From Chelonoidis abingdonii (lineage: Eukaryota > Chordata > Testudines > Testudinidae): 64,000 nucleotides of DNA. The DNA lies in the NCBI RefSeq assembly GCF_003597395.2, contig NC_133771.1, positions 57,705,774 through 57,769,773 on the forward strand, in the 5' to 3' direction. Below are positions 35,856 through 47,725 of this stretch, in pieces. The notes beneath the pieces were generated by a model. It did no database searches, was not told the origin of the DNA, and worked only from the letters and a program-made list of their open reading frames with translations. A program made the translations under genes and the position numbers. The first letter of the stretch is position 1, and each line of letters begins with the position of its first letter.

Positions 35856-37385
35856 CTTACAATAACCTAATATTCTTCACAGAAAGCTGATTTATGGAAA
35901 AGCAGCATGAAAAGGTATATATATCAACATGGAATGAACCCTTTTCTGATATCAGTTATGTTTTTATTTTAGCAAGGTAACTGTGTCATTTTTCTTTTCA
36001 ATCATAGTTGGAGTTCCATTGCTCCTGAGAGCTATTATTTTCTCAGAAGTTATATCAAACTGCTTCCATGAATCCATCACTACATCTTTGTGTCCAGAAG
36101 AATTGGTACCACAATACAAAAGTATCACATAACAAAGATCTTCTGTCATATCAAATTCACAATAGCATCTTTCATACACATTAACACATGGAACTATCAG
36201 AGATATCAAGAAAGTCATGGCAAGGCCAGTATGTATTGGTATGGCCAAATTGTTCCTTACATTTTTATTTTTTCCTGAACTATCTGATTTTTATAGTAGT
36301 TACTCTAAAATTGAACAATTGGATTTGTTTGAGCTACTTGTGCATTTCTCCTTTATTCAGAACAATATCTCTATTGCTTTATATTTACAGAGACGTAAGT
36401 ATTTATCATTTCAATATTTCCCTTCTGGCTCACTAGGCCTGCTTTGTGTAAAAACACAAAGCAGAATCTTGTTTGGCCATGCCTCATGTGGACATTCCTA
36501 AAGTTGGAAGCTTCCTGAGGTTGGCCGCCTTGATCTGATCAAGACCCAATCCCTTCTGCGGGTTTTTATTGAGACTCTTCTGAAATCTCCTGATGTTCCA
36601 CTCTTTTGAATTTCATATTGGCTCTTGATCTCAAAGTCTTTGCTCCTATCCACTAACTCAAACGAAAACAGAAGAATTCTAATACTGACCTATTCCCTAA
36701 TCCCCGCTTTGCACAATGGTTTGTAAGTGATTTGGGCTGCTATCTTCTTGCAAATGACAGGAATGTGCTTACGAGTCCTTAGGCAGGATCACAGGGTTTT
36801 TCTATAGATTAAATGTTACAAAGATTTCAAAAGCTTTCCTCTTTCATGTTGCCTAACAATATCTTCAGTGTATAATATCTTGAAGGCTCTTAAAACACTT
36901 GAGAAAGTGTTACACAAAAGATAGAGATATTTGAGTTAAAATGGAAAGATTACTTCATACTGAAAAGTAGTTACTTCTTGTGAAATGAGTCCACTATTTA
37001 AGAGTGCATAGCATCACTACACGACCTTTCAGGACTGGAAGTGAAAATACTTTATCCAATTGAAATTACAGGGAAAATTAAGAATGTAATTTTACTAACT
37101 GAATTTTTTCCAGGAAAGCAGGGTTAATATCCGTACCATTTCAAAAAGTGCCATAAGACATTTTATGACCATGAGTGAACAAGACCTCTTCATGATATTT
37201 CATCCTAAAGACAATGCTTCCAGGAGCACAGTGCCACCTAACACCATGCTAGGGTACCATTCGCTATTGATTCTAAGGGCACATTGCTATCCACTGAATC
37301 ATTGACTCTAATTCCTGCAATGCGTGGATTCACTGGAGGTTTCTTGTCTAGTTACTAACCTGGCCGAACCCGGCTTTCCTCAGTA
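35856..37385. other. Intronic sequence, no gene seen
   Basis: A Gly-X-Y exon was looked for: an acceptor-like TTTTTTCCAG near 37105 is followed by GAA AGC AGG and soon a stop, so it is not a collagen exon. No transposon recognised. Confidence 0.5.
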
Positions 37386-38137
37386 TAACATTAGCAAGTG
37401 TAACCCTTCTGCTAGGTGGAGTTGGCAGCAAAATGGGCAGGGTTAAATATCTAGGAGTTCCATGTAACAATGCATAACAGAACCTTGGTCAGTGAAGACT
37501 CAGAGTTTAGAGGTGCATTCACATGGGTTCACCTCCTAACCCAAAAAGGGGATGGGAGACGTCAAGCACATGGAAGATGTGTATCACAGGCCAGGGGAGG
37601 CTGAGCATCCCCAAACATCCAGGCGTGGCCAAGCCTGTGCTCTGCCCCCAGGGTCCCTTCTGCCTGCTTCCAGTTCTCGCTCTTCTCCCATGGCCCAGGC
37701 TGAGGATAGGGTGGGTCGGCCTTCAGACAGGACTCAGAGAAATGCTAGGGTTGCACTGCCTTCCTGGCACACTGGGGTTGGGGATGCTGGGGCCATGCCA
37801 CCCACCTGGCGCTCTGGGGCTGGGGATGTTGGGATGGGGGGAGCAGCAGCCCCAGAGGGATGGCTCTGGGCTCTGGCAGGGAGTTGGAGGAGGGGCAGAA
37901 GTGGTGGGACCAGTGGCTAGCCTCCCCCCAGAGGCAGTTCACGCACCACCCATGGTCAAGCAATGCCTCTACTGCTTCCTCCATCTCTACAGTGTGGTTG
38001 CTGCTGTTATCTCTGCCACCACTGGCTACAGCTGTTGCTACAGTTATATCTGCTGCTGCTCACCCATTGTTATCATTGATGCTGTGTGCTTCTCACTGGC
38101 ATTTCTGCAATGCCTCATTCTCAGGTTCCATCACTTT
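37386..38137. repeat. Unclassified GC-rich repeat-like unit, left part
   Basis: Begins near AAGTGTAACCCTTCTGCTAG and is GC-rich in an AT-rich intron. It appears to continue on the other side of the Harbinger-like element at 40241-40570 (CAGCTCTCAGTGATTTCACT onwards), which would make it an older unit split by that insertion. I think it is LTR-like but this is weak. The 216-residue open frame here has no recognisable domain. Confidence 0.35.
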
Positions 38138-40240
38138 GGCCTGGTCTACACTACGGGTTTATACCAAATTTAGCAGCGTTAAACCGAATTAACCCTGCAC
38201 CCATCTACACAACAAAGCCCTTTATATTGATATCAAGGGCTCTTAATATCGATATCTGTACTCCTCCCTGACGAGGGGAGTAGCGCTCAAATCGGTATTG
38301 CCATTTTGGATTAGGGTTAGTGTGGCCGCAATTTGACGATATTGGCCTCCAGGAGCTATCCCACAGTGCACCATTGTGACTGCTCTGGACAGCAATCTGG
38401 AGTCGGATGCACTGGCCAGGTAGACAGGAAAAGCCTCGCGAACTTTTGAATTTCATTTCCTGTTTGCCCAGCGTGGAGCTCTGATCAGCATGGACTGTAC
38501 GGGAGATACTGGATCTGATCGCTTTATGAGGAGACAAATCTGTTCTATCAGAGCTCCATTCCAGAAGACGAAATGCCAAAGCATTTGAAAAAATCTCCAG
38601 ACAGAGGCCACAGCAGGGACACTCAACACAGTGCTGCGTGACAAGCGTAACGGAAAGCCAAAGAATCAAATGGACGCTCATGGAGGGAGGGAGGGGGGAC
38701 TGAGGACTCCAGCTATCCCACAGTTCCCGCAGTCTCCGAAAAGCATTTGCATTCTTGGCTGAGCTCCCAATGCCTGAAGGGTCAAAAACATTGTCCCAGG
38801 TGGTTCAGGGTATATGTCGTCAATTTACCCCCCCCCCCCGTGAAAGAAAAGGGAAAAAAAATCATTTCTCGCCTTTTTTCAATGTCACCGTATGTCTACT
38901 GCATGCTGCTGGTAGACACGGTGCTGCAGGCGCTGAACAGCAGCATCCCCTCCCCTTCCTTTCCTGATGGCAGACGGTACAAAATGGTGAAAACCCTCTC
39001 ATCATCCCGTGTGCTCCTGGCTGGCCTCGTGAGGTCGGCCGGGGGGCACCTGGGCAAAAATGGGAATGACTCCCGTCATTCCCTTCTTTAAGGCCTGGAG
39101 AGGCAGATGGTGCAAAAGGATTGGTAAACCGTCCTCATCATAGCAGCTGGAGGCTGAGCTCCTCACCCCCCCCCTTTCATGTCTAATGAAGATTCTGTAC
39201 TGCCTGGACTATCATTTAGCAGCGGAGGCTGCCTCCCTCCCCCCACCTTTATGAGTCACTGTACCTGCTGGAAATCATAGCAGCTGGGAGCTGCCCTCCC
39301 CCTCATTTTATCTCACTAAAAAGTCAGTGTTTCTTATTCCTGCATTCTTTATTACTTCATCACACAAATGGGGGGGACACTGCCACGGTAGCCCAGGAGG
39401 GTTGTGGGAGGGGAAGCAACGGGTGGGGTTGTTGCAGGGGCACCCCCTAGAATGGCATGCAGCTCATCATTTCTGCGGGATATCTGGGGCTCTGACCCAG
39501 AGCGGCTGTGCTCTCTGGTTCTCTAGTAGACTTGCCCCATATTTCTAGGCAGGACTGACTGACTCTATTTTTAGACAAAACATAAAGGGAATGACCTAGG
39601 GAGTCATTCCCATTTTTGTCCATGCACCCCCGGCCGACCTCAGCGAGGCCAGCCAGGAGCACCCATGACAGCAGCAGACGGTACAAAAGGATTGATAACC
39701 GTCATCATCAGTTTCCAATTGCAGGCAGTGATATAGGGCTGGTAACCGTCTCTGCTACCTTGCAAAGGCAAATGAATGCTGCTGTGTTGCGCTGCAGTAT
39801 TCCGTCTGTCAGCAGCATCCAGTATACATACGGTGACATGATAAAAGGCTAAATAGGCTCTATGATTGCCGTGCTATGGTGTCTGCCAGGGCAATCCAGG
39901 GAAAAAGGGTGCGAAATGATTGTCTGCTATTGCTTTCACTGAGGAAGGATTGAGTGATGACATTTACCCAGAATCACCTGCGAAACTGTTTTGGCCGCAT
40001 CATGCATTTGGATCTCAACCCAGAATTCCAATGGGCGGGGGAGACTGCGGGAACTATGGGATAGCTATGGAATAGCTACTCACAGTGCAACGCTCCAGAA
40101 ATCGATGCTAGCCTTGGTACATGGACGTACACCGCTGAATTAACGTGCTTAGTGTGGCCACGTGGACTCGACTTTATACAATCTGTTTTAAAAAAACAGT
40201 TTCTGTAAAATCGGAATAATCCCGTAGTGTAGACATACCC
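38138..40240. mobile_element. Harbinger-like DNA transposon, 2.1 kb
   Basis: Begins GGCCTGGTCTACACTACGGG and ends CCCGTAGTGTAGACATACCC, imperfect terminal inverted repeats. It is flanked by a 3-bp duplication TTT (38135-38137 and 40241-40243). A related element lies at 59874-61843 in the opposite orientation: TTCCCGCAGTCTCCCCCGCC at 60.05 kb is inverted at 40.03 kb. No transposase domain is recognisable in any frame, so it is non-autonomous or decayed. Internally, 39011-39074 and 39599-39662 form a 64 bp inverted pair. Confidence 0.75.
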
Positions 40241-40570
40241 TTTGTCCAGCTCTCAGTGATTTCACTGAGTAGTGTGGAACCTCTGCTGCTGCCTCTTCCC
40301 TGTTTTTCACTGTAGCACTGTCCTGACACCACCTCTAAGGCTTAGCCCATAGACCTGCTCCTCAATGATTTCAATTCTAGTAATCATTGAACAGAACCAA
40401 GAATTCTCAATTGAATCCAATCAGCTCTATCCTTAAACACTGGAAAGGGGAGAGTCAAATGGTGTCTAGGATACTCTAGGCAGAGTTCCTACCATCAGGT
40501 AGGAACACCTGTCCCCACCATCTCTCGTCTTTACTCAGACTTGGCATCCCTATCCATTGCTTAGCAATTT
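40241..40570. repeat. Unclassified repeat-like unit, right part
   Basis: Possible continuation of 37386-38137 after the Harbinger-like insertion. No coding sequence. Confidence 0.3.
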
Positions 40571-41502
40571 AGGGTGACACCCTCCATCAGGGCAAGGATC
40601 CTAGAAATCTGTTTGCCGTGGAAAAATGCAGAATTTGTATTTCTATAGAGAATCTTTAGTTTTTACATTTTTTGAAAAAGTAAAAATATATACAGTGGAA
40701 TCCCATTTATCTGTGGGATTGACAGCCAGAGTCCCAGCCACTGTCAGTCCTGGGTGGCTGGTGGTTTGGTTGCTACAGAGAGCCAGATAATTTTCTTATA
40801 CTGAATGAGAGCACTGATAGGCTTCGAACTTGCTTAAAAATTGTAAATATATGAATTAAAAACATTGTGTTCAACTGATACCTATATATATAAACTGAAG
40901 TTCAGCATTTCGTTTTAATCACAGATAAATGAGGATTTTTATCTTTTTTATCGGCGAATGTTGAGGTTTTTTAATAATGGAAAACTAGGATCCCTGATAA
41001 GTAGAGTACTGCTGCACTTTACTGTTACAGCAACAAAAACAACGTTTCATGAACCCTGCATTGAATACTAACATGAATTGTAACCCAAAAAAAGCCAAAA
41101 TTGATCGTTTTTAAAGCAGTTCTGTCTGCTTAACCTAGGGAGAGTAAATGTGTCCATGCAAATACGGTTCTACTCCTGAAGTTTTTTCTTCCAGTTCATC
41201 ACTAAATGTCAGGGGAGAGCTCATTCAGGCCCTGCTTACTTTTCCACCCCCAGGAAAGAATTTGTCAATCTGGCAAATTGCATTCCATATTATACCAGGT
41301 CCACTAGTTCTCCCCATAGGGTCTTAGGAAGCCTACAATAGGTGCCACAAGCCTGTGTAGTAAGTACATAATTTCTTCCTCAGGTCATCATAAGTTAACC
41401 TGTTTACTGGCCTTTTAACCCTGTTAAGCCTATTGAGAGTGGGCATTGCAGGGGCAGAGGGGACTGTTCCTGGGGCTAGAGAAGGTGAGGATTTAAGCTT
41501 TA
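40571..41502. other. Intronic sequence, no gene seen
   Basis: AT-rich, with no exon or recognised transposon. Confidence 0.5.
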
Positions 41503-42012
41503 AGACTAAGCTTGATAAGTTTATGGAAGGGATGGTATGATGGGATAGCTTAATTTTGGCAATTGATCTTTGATTATCAACAGGTAAGTATGCCCAGTGG
41601 TCTGTGATGGGATGTTAGATGGGATGGGATCTGAGTTACTGCAGAGAATCTTTCCTGAGTGCTGGCTGGTGAGTCTTGCCACATGCTCAGGGTTTACACT
41701 GATTATCACCATTAATTTGGGGTCTGGGAAGGAATTTTCCTCCAGGGCAGATTGGCAGAGGCCCTGGAGGTTTTTCGCTTCCTCTGCAGTATGGAGGCAC
41801 AGGTCAACTTGTGGGGCATGGGTCACTTGCTGGTGGATTCTCTGCAGCTTGAGGTCTTCAAACCACAATTTGAAGACTTCAATAACTCGGACATAGGTTA
41901 GGGGTTTGTTATAGAAGTGGATGTGTAGAATTCTGTGGCCTGCTTTGTGCCGGAGGTCAGACTAGATGATCATATTGGTCCCTTCTGACCCTAAAGTCTA
42001 TGAGTCTATGAT
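41503..42012 (+). mobile_element. CR1 LINE, 3' end
   Basis: Opens with AAGACTAAGCTTGATAAGTT and GATGGGATAGCTTAATTTTG, the same tail that lies inverted at 1-100. It then carries a long 3' UTR with CTGCAGAGAATCTTTCCTGA and ends GACCCTAAAGTCTATGAGTC, the CR1 tail with its octamer-like end. It has no coding capacity left. Confidence 0.85.
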
Positions 42013-43440
42013 TCCTCAGATACTGCATAGACCTTTGCATCTACGGTTCTAGTATTGGAGTGCCTGGGGCACCAGGAACACCTTCCACTTGTATGACCCC
42101 ACTGTCCAAAAATGGAAGTGTGTCATCACATCCTTTCTTTCTTCAAGGATGTTTGGCAGGATGTAGGATGTAGGGCAGGCCTGTTACTCCAGGCTGGTCT
42201 CATTGGTGGCATGGATAGGCCAGCAATGGGCCTAAATGCTTCCACCATGGGTTTAGGGCTGAAGAAGTGGAGCTTATACAGGGTTCAACAGATCAAGGCC
42301 AGAATCAGTTTCCATTCTAGGCTACAGCACGGTAGTGTTCTTCTCTTCAGACTCATTCTCAGATGTGCTAAGTAGGGGTGTCCATGCAAAGATGTCGGGG
42401 GAGAGCTCATTCAGAGCCTACTTATACAAGTTATAGTGTAGAGATATTTTTGGTTATGTGGTGTTCAAGCCACAGGATCTGAATAGTCTCTGGCTAAACA
42501 AATTCTATTTTAACAAGAGAGAGCCCTTCTTAAAACTGCACAGAATTTAGCTCGCACACACAAATCTTCAGGTGGTGTAAAGTCCACACAGCTGATGTAT
42601 GCCACCTACTACTTCCTCCTGCCTCCAGCCCAAATATCCTGGGTTGCTTTGATTTGTGCCAGGGGCTGAACTGGCCTCAGGTGGGAAGCACCAAATGCAT
42701 CCCAGTATATTTTCCCTTTGTTATTTAAATGAGTATTTCTCACAGCCATCAAGACAGAATGTAATTTCTTCTGCAGAATATGGACAGTGCAGGTTTAAGA
42801 TATATACGTTATTTTAGTTATAAATTTCCCAGTTTCTTACTTCCAAGGATCTAACAGAGCATGATCTGATTTCCAGCATGTGCAAACCTCACATTTCTTC
42901 CCAATGAAAACAAAACCTTGCTATCCTTCAAATTAAGGTTCAATAATTGAGTTGTTTGTCCAGTCCCATCAGTAACTACTTCTGCTTGATAACTAGTTTT
43001 TTTTTTCAGTTTAATTTTGTGGGAGGCAGTTCTGAGACATTCCAGTAACAAACTAAAAAAGATTCTACACCTAATAGAGCAGACTTCAATTAAGCCTGAT
43101 ACAAATGTTATCTCTTTCAATCTCTGCCACATTGATCCTTGGTGAAATAACCTGCAGGTTCCCAGAATTGGGGGACTTTATCTTGCTTAAATGATACACT
43201 CTTTTACAGTACTTTTATTTACCCAGAAGTAATGATAATGAATTTAGAAACAATAATTTACTATGTAACCAAATTTAACATGTGAAACTTTTAAAAGTGT
43301 ACCATAATTTTAATGTAGGAATATGTAATATAAAGAGTTCCTATTTGAAAACTATCTCCTTCTTCCCCCTCCAATATAGGGTCTTCCTGGGTTATATTGA
43401 TTCCAAAATTCCTTAAACAGGCATTATAACCAGGTAGGGA
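42013..43440. other. Intronic sequence, no gene seen
   Basis: No exon, RNA gene or named repeat identified. Confidence 0.5.
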
Positions 43441-43462
43441 AGTTAAGTAAGTAAGTAAGTAA

Positions 43463-43499
<37 letters not shown>
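43441..43499. repeat. Compound microsatellite
   Basis: A run of (TAAG)n followed by (GT)n and then (GA)n. Simple repeat, likely polymorphic in length. Confidence 0.95.
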
Positions 43500-43503
<4 letters not shown>

Positions 43504-43644
43504 CAACTGGTCTGGATTCCACCACCAGAGTGGCACAAGCAGGTCAGAAGCTTAATCCAAAATCTGTCCCTTTAGATGTTATTTATATGGAAAACTCTGA
43601 CAGTAAAGATTACAGTCTGGGCACTATGTAGTATTTTGATTTAG

Positions 43645-45752
43645 GATATACGTAGGTAAGAGCTCATGGGAAGCAAGTCTAAGGGGAAAAACAATTGAAG
43701 ACAGTTGGCAGTTTTTTAAAGAGACATTATTAAGGGCACAAGAGCAAACTATCTCACTGTGTAGGAAAGATAGGAAGTATGGCAAGAGACCAACCTGGCT
43801 TAACCAGGAGATCTTCAATGATCTAAAAATCAAAAAAGAGTCCTACAAAAAATGGAAACTAGGTCAAATTACAAAGGATGAATATAAACAAATAACACAA
43901 GTATGTAGGGACAAAATTAGAAAGGCAAAGACACAAAACGAGATCAAACTAGCTAGAGACATAAAGGGTAACGAAAACATTCTACAAATACATTAGAAGC
44001 AAGAGGAAGACTAAGGGCAGAGTAGGCGTGTTACTCGATGGGGGGAAACAATAACAGAAAATGTGGAAATGGCAGATGTGCTTAATGACTTCTTTGTTTT
44101 GGTTTCCATCAAGAAGGTTGGTGGTGATTTGACGTCTAACGTAGTGAATGGCAGTGAAAATAAGATAAGATCAGAGTCTAAGGTAGGGAAAGAATGAGTT
44201 AAAAATTACTTAGATGTGTTAGATGTCTTCAAGTCACCAGGGCCTGGTGAAATGCATCCTTGAATATTCAAGGAGTTGACTGAGGAGATATCAGAGCCAT
44301 TAGTGATTATCTCTGAAAAGTCATGGAAGATGGGAGAGATTCCAGAAGACTGGGAAAGGGTAAATATAATGCCCATCTATAAAAAGGAAAATAAGGACAA
44401 CTGGGAAATTACAGATCAGTCAATTTAACTTCTGTACCTGGAAAGATAATGTAGCAAATAATTAAGCAAACAGTTTGCAAACATCTAGAAGATAATAAGT
44501 TGATAAGTAACAGCATGGATTTATCAAGAACAAATTGTGTCAAACCAACCTGATAGCTTTCTTTGACTGGGTAACAAGCCTTGTGGATGGGGGGAAGCGG
44601 TAGACATGGTATTTCTTGACTTGAGTAAAGCTTTTGATTCTGTCTCACATGACCTTTTCATAAACAAACTAGGGAAATGCAACCTAGATGGAGCTACTAT
44701 AAGATTGGTGTATAACTGGTTGGAAAACCGTTCCCAGAAAGTCGTTCACAGTCATGCTGGAAGTGCATAACGAGTGAGGTCCCACAGGGATCAGTTCTGG
44801 GTCTGCTTCTGTTCAATATCTTCATCAGTGATTTAGATAATGACATAGAGAGTACACTTGTAAAGTTTGTGCACGATACCAAGGTGAGAGGGGATGCAAG
44901 TGCTTTGGAGGATAGGATTATAATTCAAAGTGATCTGGACAAACTGGAGAAATTGTCTGAAGTAAGTCAGATGAAATTCAATAAGGACAAATGCAAAGTA
45001 CTCCACTTACGAAGGTACAATTAGTTGCACATATACGAAATGGGAAATGACTGCCTAGGAAGGAGTACTGTGGAAAGGGATCTGGGGGCCATAGTGGACC
45101 CAAGCTAAATATGAGTCAACAGGATAACACTGTTGCAAAAAAAGTGAACATCATTCTGGGATGTATTAGCAGGAATGTTATAAGCAAGACACGAGAATTA
45201 ATTCTTCCACTCTATTCGCGCTGATACTCAGCTGGATATTTTGTCCAGTTCTGGGCACCACATTTCAGGAAAGATGTGGACAAACTGGAGAAACTCCAGA
45301 GACGAGCAACAAAAATGATTAAAGGTCTAGAAAACACGGCCTATGAGGAAAGATTGAAAAAACTGAGTTTGTTTAGTCTGGAAAAGAGAAGACTGAGAAG
45401 GGGACATGATAACAGTTTTCAAGTACATAAAAGGCTGTTACAAGGAAGAGGGAGAACAACTGTTCTTCTTAACTTCTGAGGAAAGGACAAGAAGCAATGG
45501 GCTTAAATTGCAGCGAGGCAGGTTTATGTGGGACATTAGGAAAAAATTCCTAACTGTCAGGGTGGTTAAGCACTGAAATAAATTGCTTAGGGAGGTTTTG
45601 GAATCTCCATCATTCAAGATTTTTAAGACCGGGTTAGACAAACACCTGCCAGGGATGGTCTAGATAATACTTGGTCCTGCCATGAATGCAGGGGACTATG
45701 TGCTAGATGGCCTCTCAAGGTCCCTTCAAGACCTATGGTTATACAGATATCA
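43645..45752 (+). mobile_element. CR1 LINE, long 3' part of ORF2 (decayed)
   Basis: In order: the ORF2 linker region ([16 protein letters not shown] near 43690, then LTRRSSMI); a reverse transcriptase with DLSKAFDSVSHDLF near 44618-44660; VPQGSVLGLLLFNIFISDLD near 44778; and FVHDTK near 44868, where CR1 normally has FADDTK, so the first catalytic Asp is replaced. Then the C-terminal block [15 protein letters not shown] (45276 onwards) and [16 protein letters not shown]. The 3' UTR ends near 45752. Multiple stops and frame changes make it dead. It is about 2.1 kb, the longest LINE here. Confidence 0.88.
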
Positions 45753-46324
45753 ACCTGCATTATACTATAAAGGCAGCTTCTACAATATAGTCTCAATTAT
45801 TCTTTATAAAAAGCATTCTAAAGTGCAATTCTTGTAATCAACAGGTAGAGATCTATCCTTTCTCATCCAAATAATTGTAGCTGTAGAGATTCAAAACCAA
45901 ATTTTCAAAGTCCCCGTGTGAAAAACATGCACACCTGCACATACACCATAAATGAGTTAATTCTATACACTGACATCTAGTGCTCCTTGAATCAGCCATT
46001 CTTGTATTCACATGAAAATGAGGGTGTGTATGTCTGAGTGTATTTATTGTTTGCTTAGACCGTAATCTTTAATTTTTGATCATTTGGCTTTATATTTATG
46101 AAAGAGACAAAAAATCAAACTTGGTAGTTTCGCTTTCAAAGGAACTGTGAAAATCTCTTTGATTATCTAATGGTACTTTTCATAAACTTCCATGAATAGC
46201 CATAGAAGTGAAAACTCAGTAAGGCCTCTTGAAGAGACAGAGCTCTCATATTTTAAAGTTATAAGATAAATAATGTGAGAAGGAAGCATTGCAGGAGTGC
46301 TAATTTTTCTCTCTTACTTATATA
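45753..46324. other. Intronic sequence, no gene seen
   Basis: Nothing recognisable. Confidence 0.5.
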
Positions 46325-46430
46325 TTCCTCATTGGTATTCCTCTTTGATATTTTTTGATCAGTCCTTTATAAGGCACTATGAGATCTATGGATGAAAAGC
46401 ACTATATAAGAGATAGGTATCATTATTCAA
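46325..46430 (+). repeat. MIR-type SINE, 3' part
   Basis: TTATAAGGCACTATGAGATC and GGATGAAAAGCACTATATAA form the MIR 3' region, as seen at 35800-35850. Confidence 0.65.
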
Positions 46431-47510
46431 ACTAAGCAAATTAAACCCATTTTGTATCAGCCTGAATTAAAAAATATGTTTCTTCCTGTCTGAATCCACA
46501 ATCTTGGAAAAAGAATGCAGAACTTTAAGAAATTACAAATCTGGGGGCTATATACATATTACTTCTCAAAAGCTGTCCCATGGTTTACAAAACTGAGAGG
46601 TTTAACCTTCCCAAAGACAGATTATTAATTCCTCTTTTACCCTCAAAGACTTCAGTTTAAATTCTTGTTTCTTAATCTGACCTGTGATAAACCTGAGAAT
46701 AGAATGGAAAGTTACAAACTTGAGTTGATATTTGCAAAGCTATTTAAGGGATTTAAAGAAATGTTTTCTGTAAAAACCTAATGGCTACTTTGAATATCTG
46801 AACCTTGCTGTCTAAAGTATTTTAAGTTTTTGCAGTGTTGGAATCCAAATATGTTGTCATATTTTTTTATGTCCCTTATCATTTCTGATTTCCAAACAGC
46901 CTTCTCCAAATTTCTACATTTTTATTGTAGATTATATGGACTTCATTTAATCTTCCCTTCTACACCTAGCAGATAAAGGTTCAAATTACTTTGACAATAC
47001 TGTCAGTCATTCCTTTAAATCCTTACCAGAGATTTTTTCTGTAGTTCTGCAGTCTGTTGTAATTAAAAAATATTGCTTGGCCTTGAGTTCAGTTTTCTGT
47101 CACTGTAAGCTGCTAAACCTTAATACAAGATTTTCCAAGCTCTGTTTCATTTAAGGTGAGTAAAATTTACAGTAAGAAATAAATTGGATCTATATAGAAA
47201 ACCTTCAAATACACATGTAAGTGAGCTGTTAATATATCATATATATAATGAGATATATAATATGGGCTTGATGCAGAAATTGCTGGGTGGCTTATGTTAT
47301 GCAGGAGGTCAAATTATATTATTATAAAAGTTCCTTTTGGTTTTAAAATCTAAGATCAGATATATCACTGCCTATATTTTCATAGTTCATATTTTTCTAA
47401 TGCAGCCTGTCCTGCTGAATGTCAGAACTTTGACTTTACAAAGCTTCTGAATGCTCAGAAGATTTTTTTTACCGAATTTATAAATTTTCCTTCTCGGTGG
47501 AGAGAACTAC
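46431..47510. other. Intronic sequence, no gene seen
   Basis: AT-rich, with no gene or assigned repeat. Confidence 0.5.
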
Positions 47511-47521
47511 AGAATGTTTAA

Positions 47522-47714
47522 TGACAGGTTTCAGAGTAGCAGCCCTGTTAGTCTGTATCCGCAAAAAGAACAGGAGTACTTGTGGCACCTTAGAGACTAA
47601 AAAATTTATTTGAGCATAAGCTTCCGTGGGCTACAGCCCACTTCATCGGATGTATATTCTAGTCTATGCATCCGATGAAGTGGGCTGTAGCCCATGAAAG
47701 CTTATGCTCAAATA
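47522..47714 (+). mobile_element. Retroposed repeat with a long hairpin and 11-bp target duplication
   Basis: Begins TGACAGGTTTCAGAGTAGCA and GTACTTGTGGCACCTTAGAG. It then carries an inverted pair: GCATAAGCTTCCGTGGGCTA with CAGCCCACTTCATCGGATG on one side, and CATCCGATGAAGTGGGCTGT with AGCCCATGAAAGCTTATGCT on the other. The arms are about 41 bp around a short spacer. Flanked by AGAATGTTTAA at 47511-47521 and 47715-47725. A long target duplication and an A-rich end (CAAATA) indicate LINE-style retroposition. The family is a common reptile interspersed repeat whose name I cannot give. Confidence 0.82.
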
Positions 47715-47725
47715 AGAATGTTTAA

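Noticed and set aside
37105..37160. Possible extra collagen exon after a TTTTTTCCAG acceptor
   Set aside because: The sequence after the acceptor has no Gly-X-Y pattern and meets a stop codon quickly.
37523..38173. 216-residue open frame on the plus strand
   Set aside because: No domain, low-complexity Pro/Gly/Leu composition in GC-rich DNA, overlapped by long frames in the other registers, and no splice context. It also runs into the Harbinger-like element.
38205..38681. 158-residue minus-strand open frame
   Set aside because: Lies in the terminal part of the Harbinger-like element, has no recognisable domain and looks like chance.
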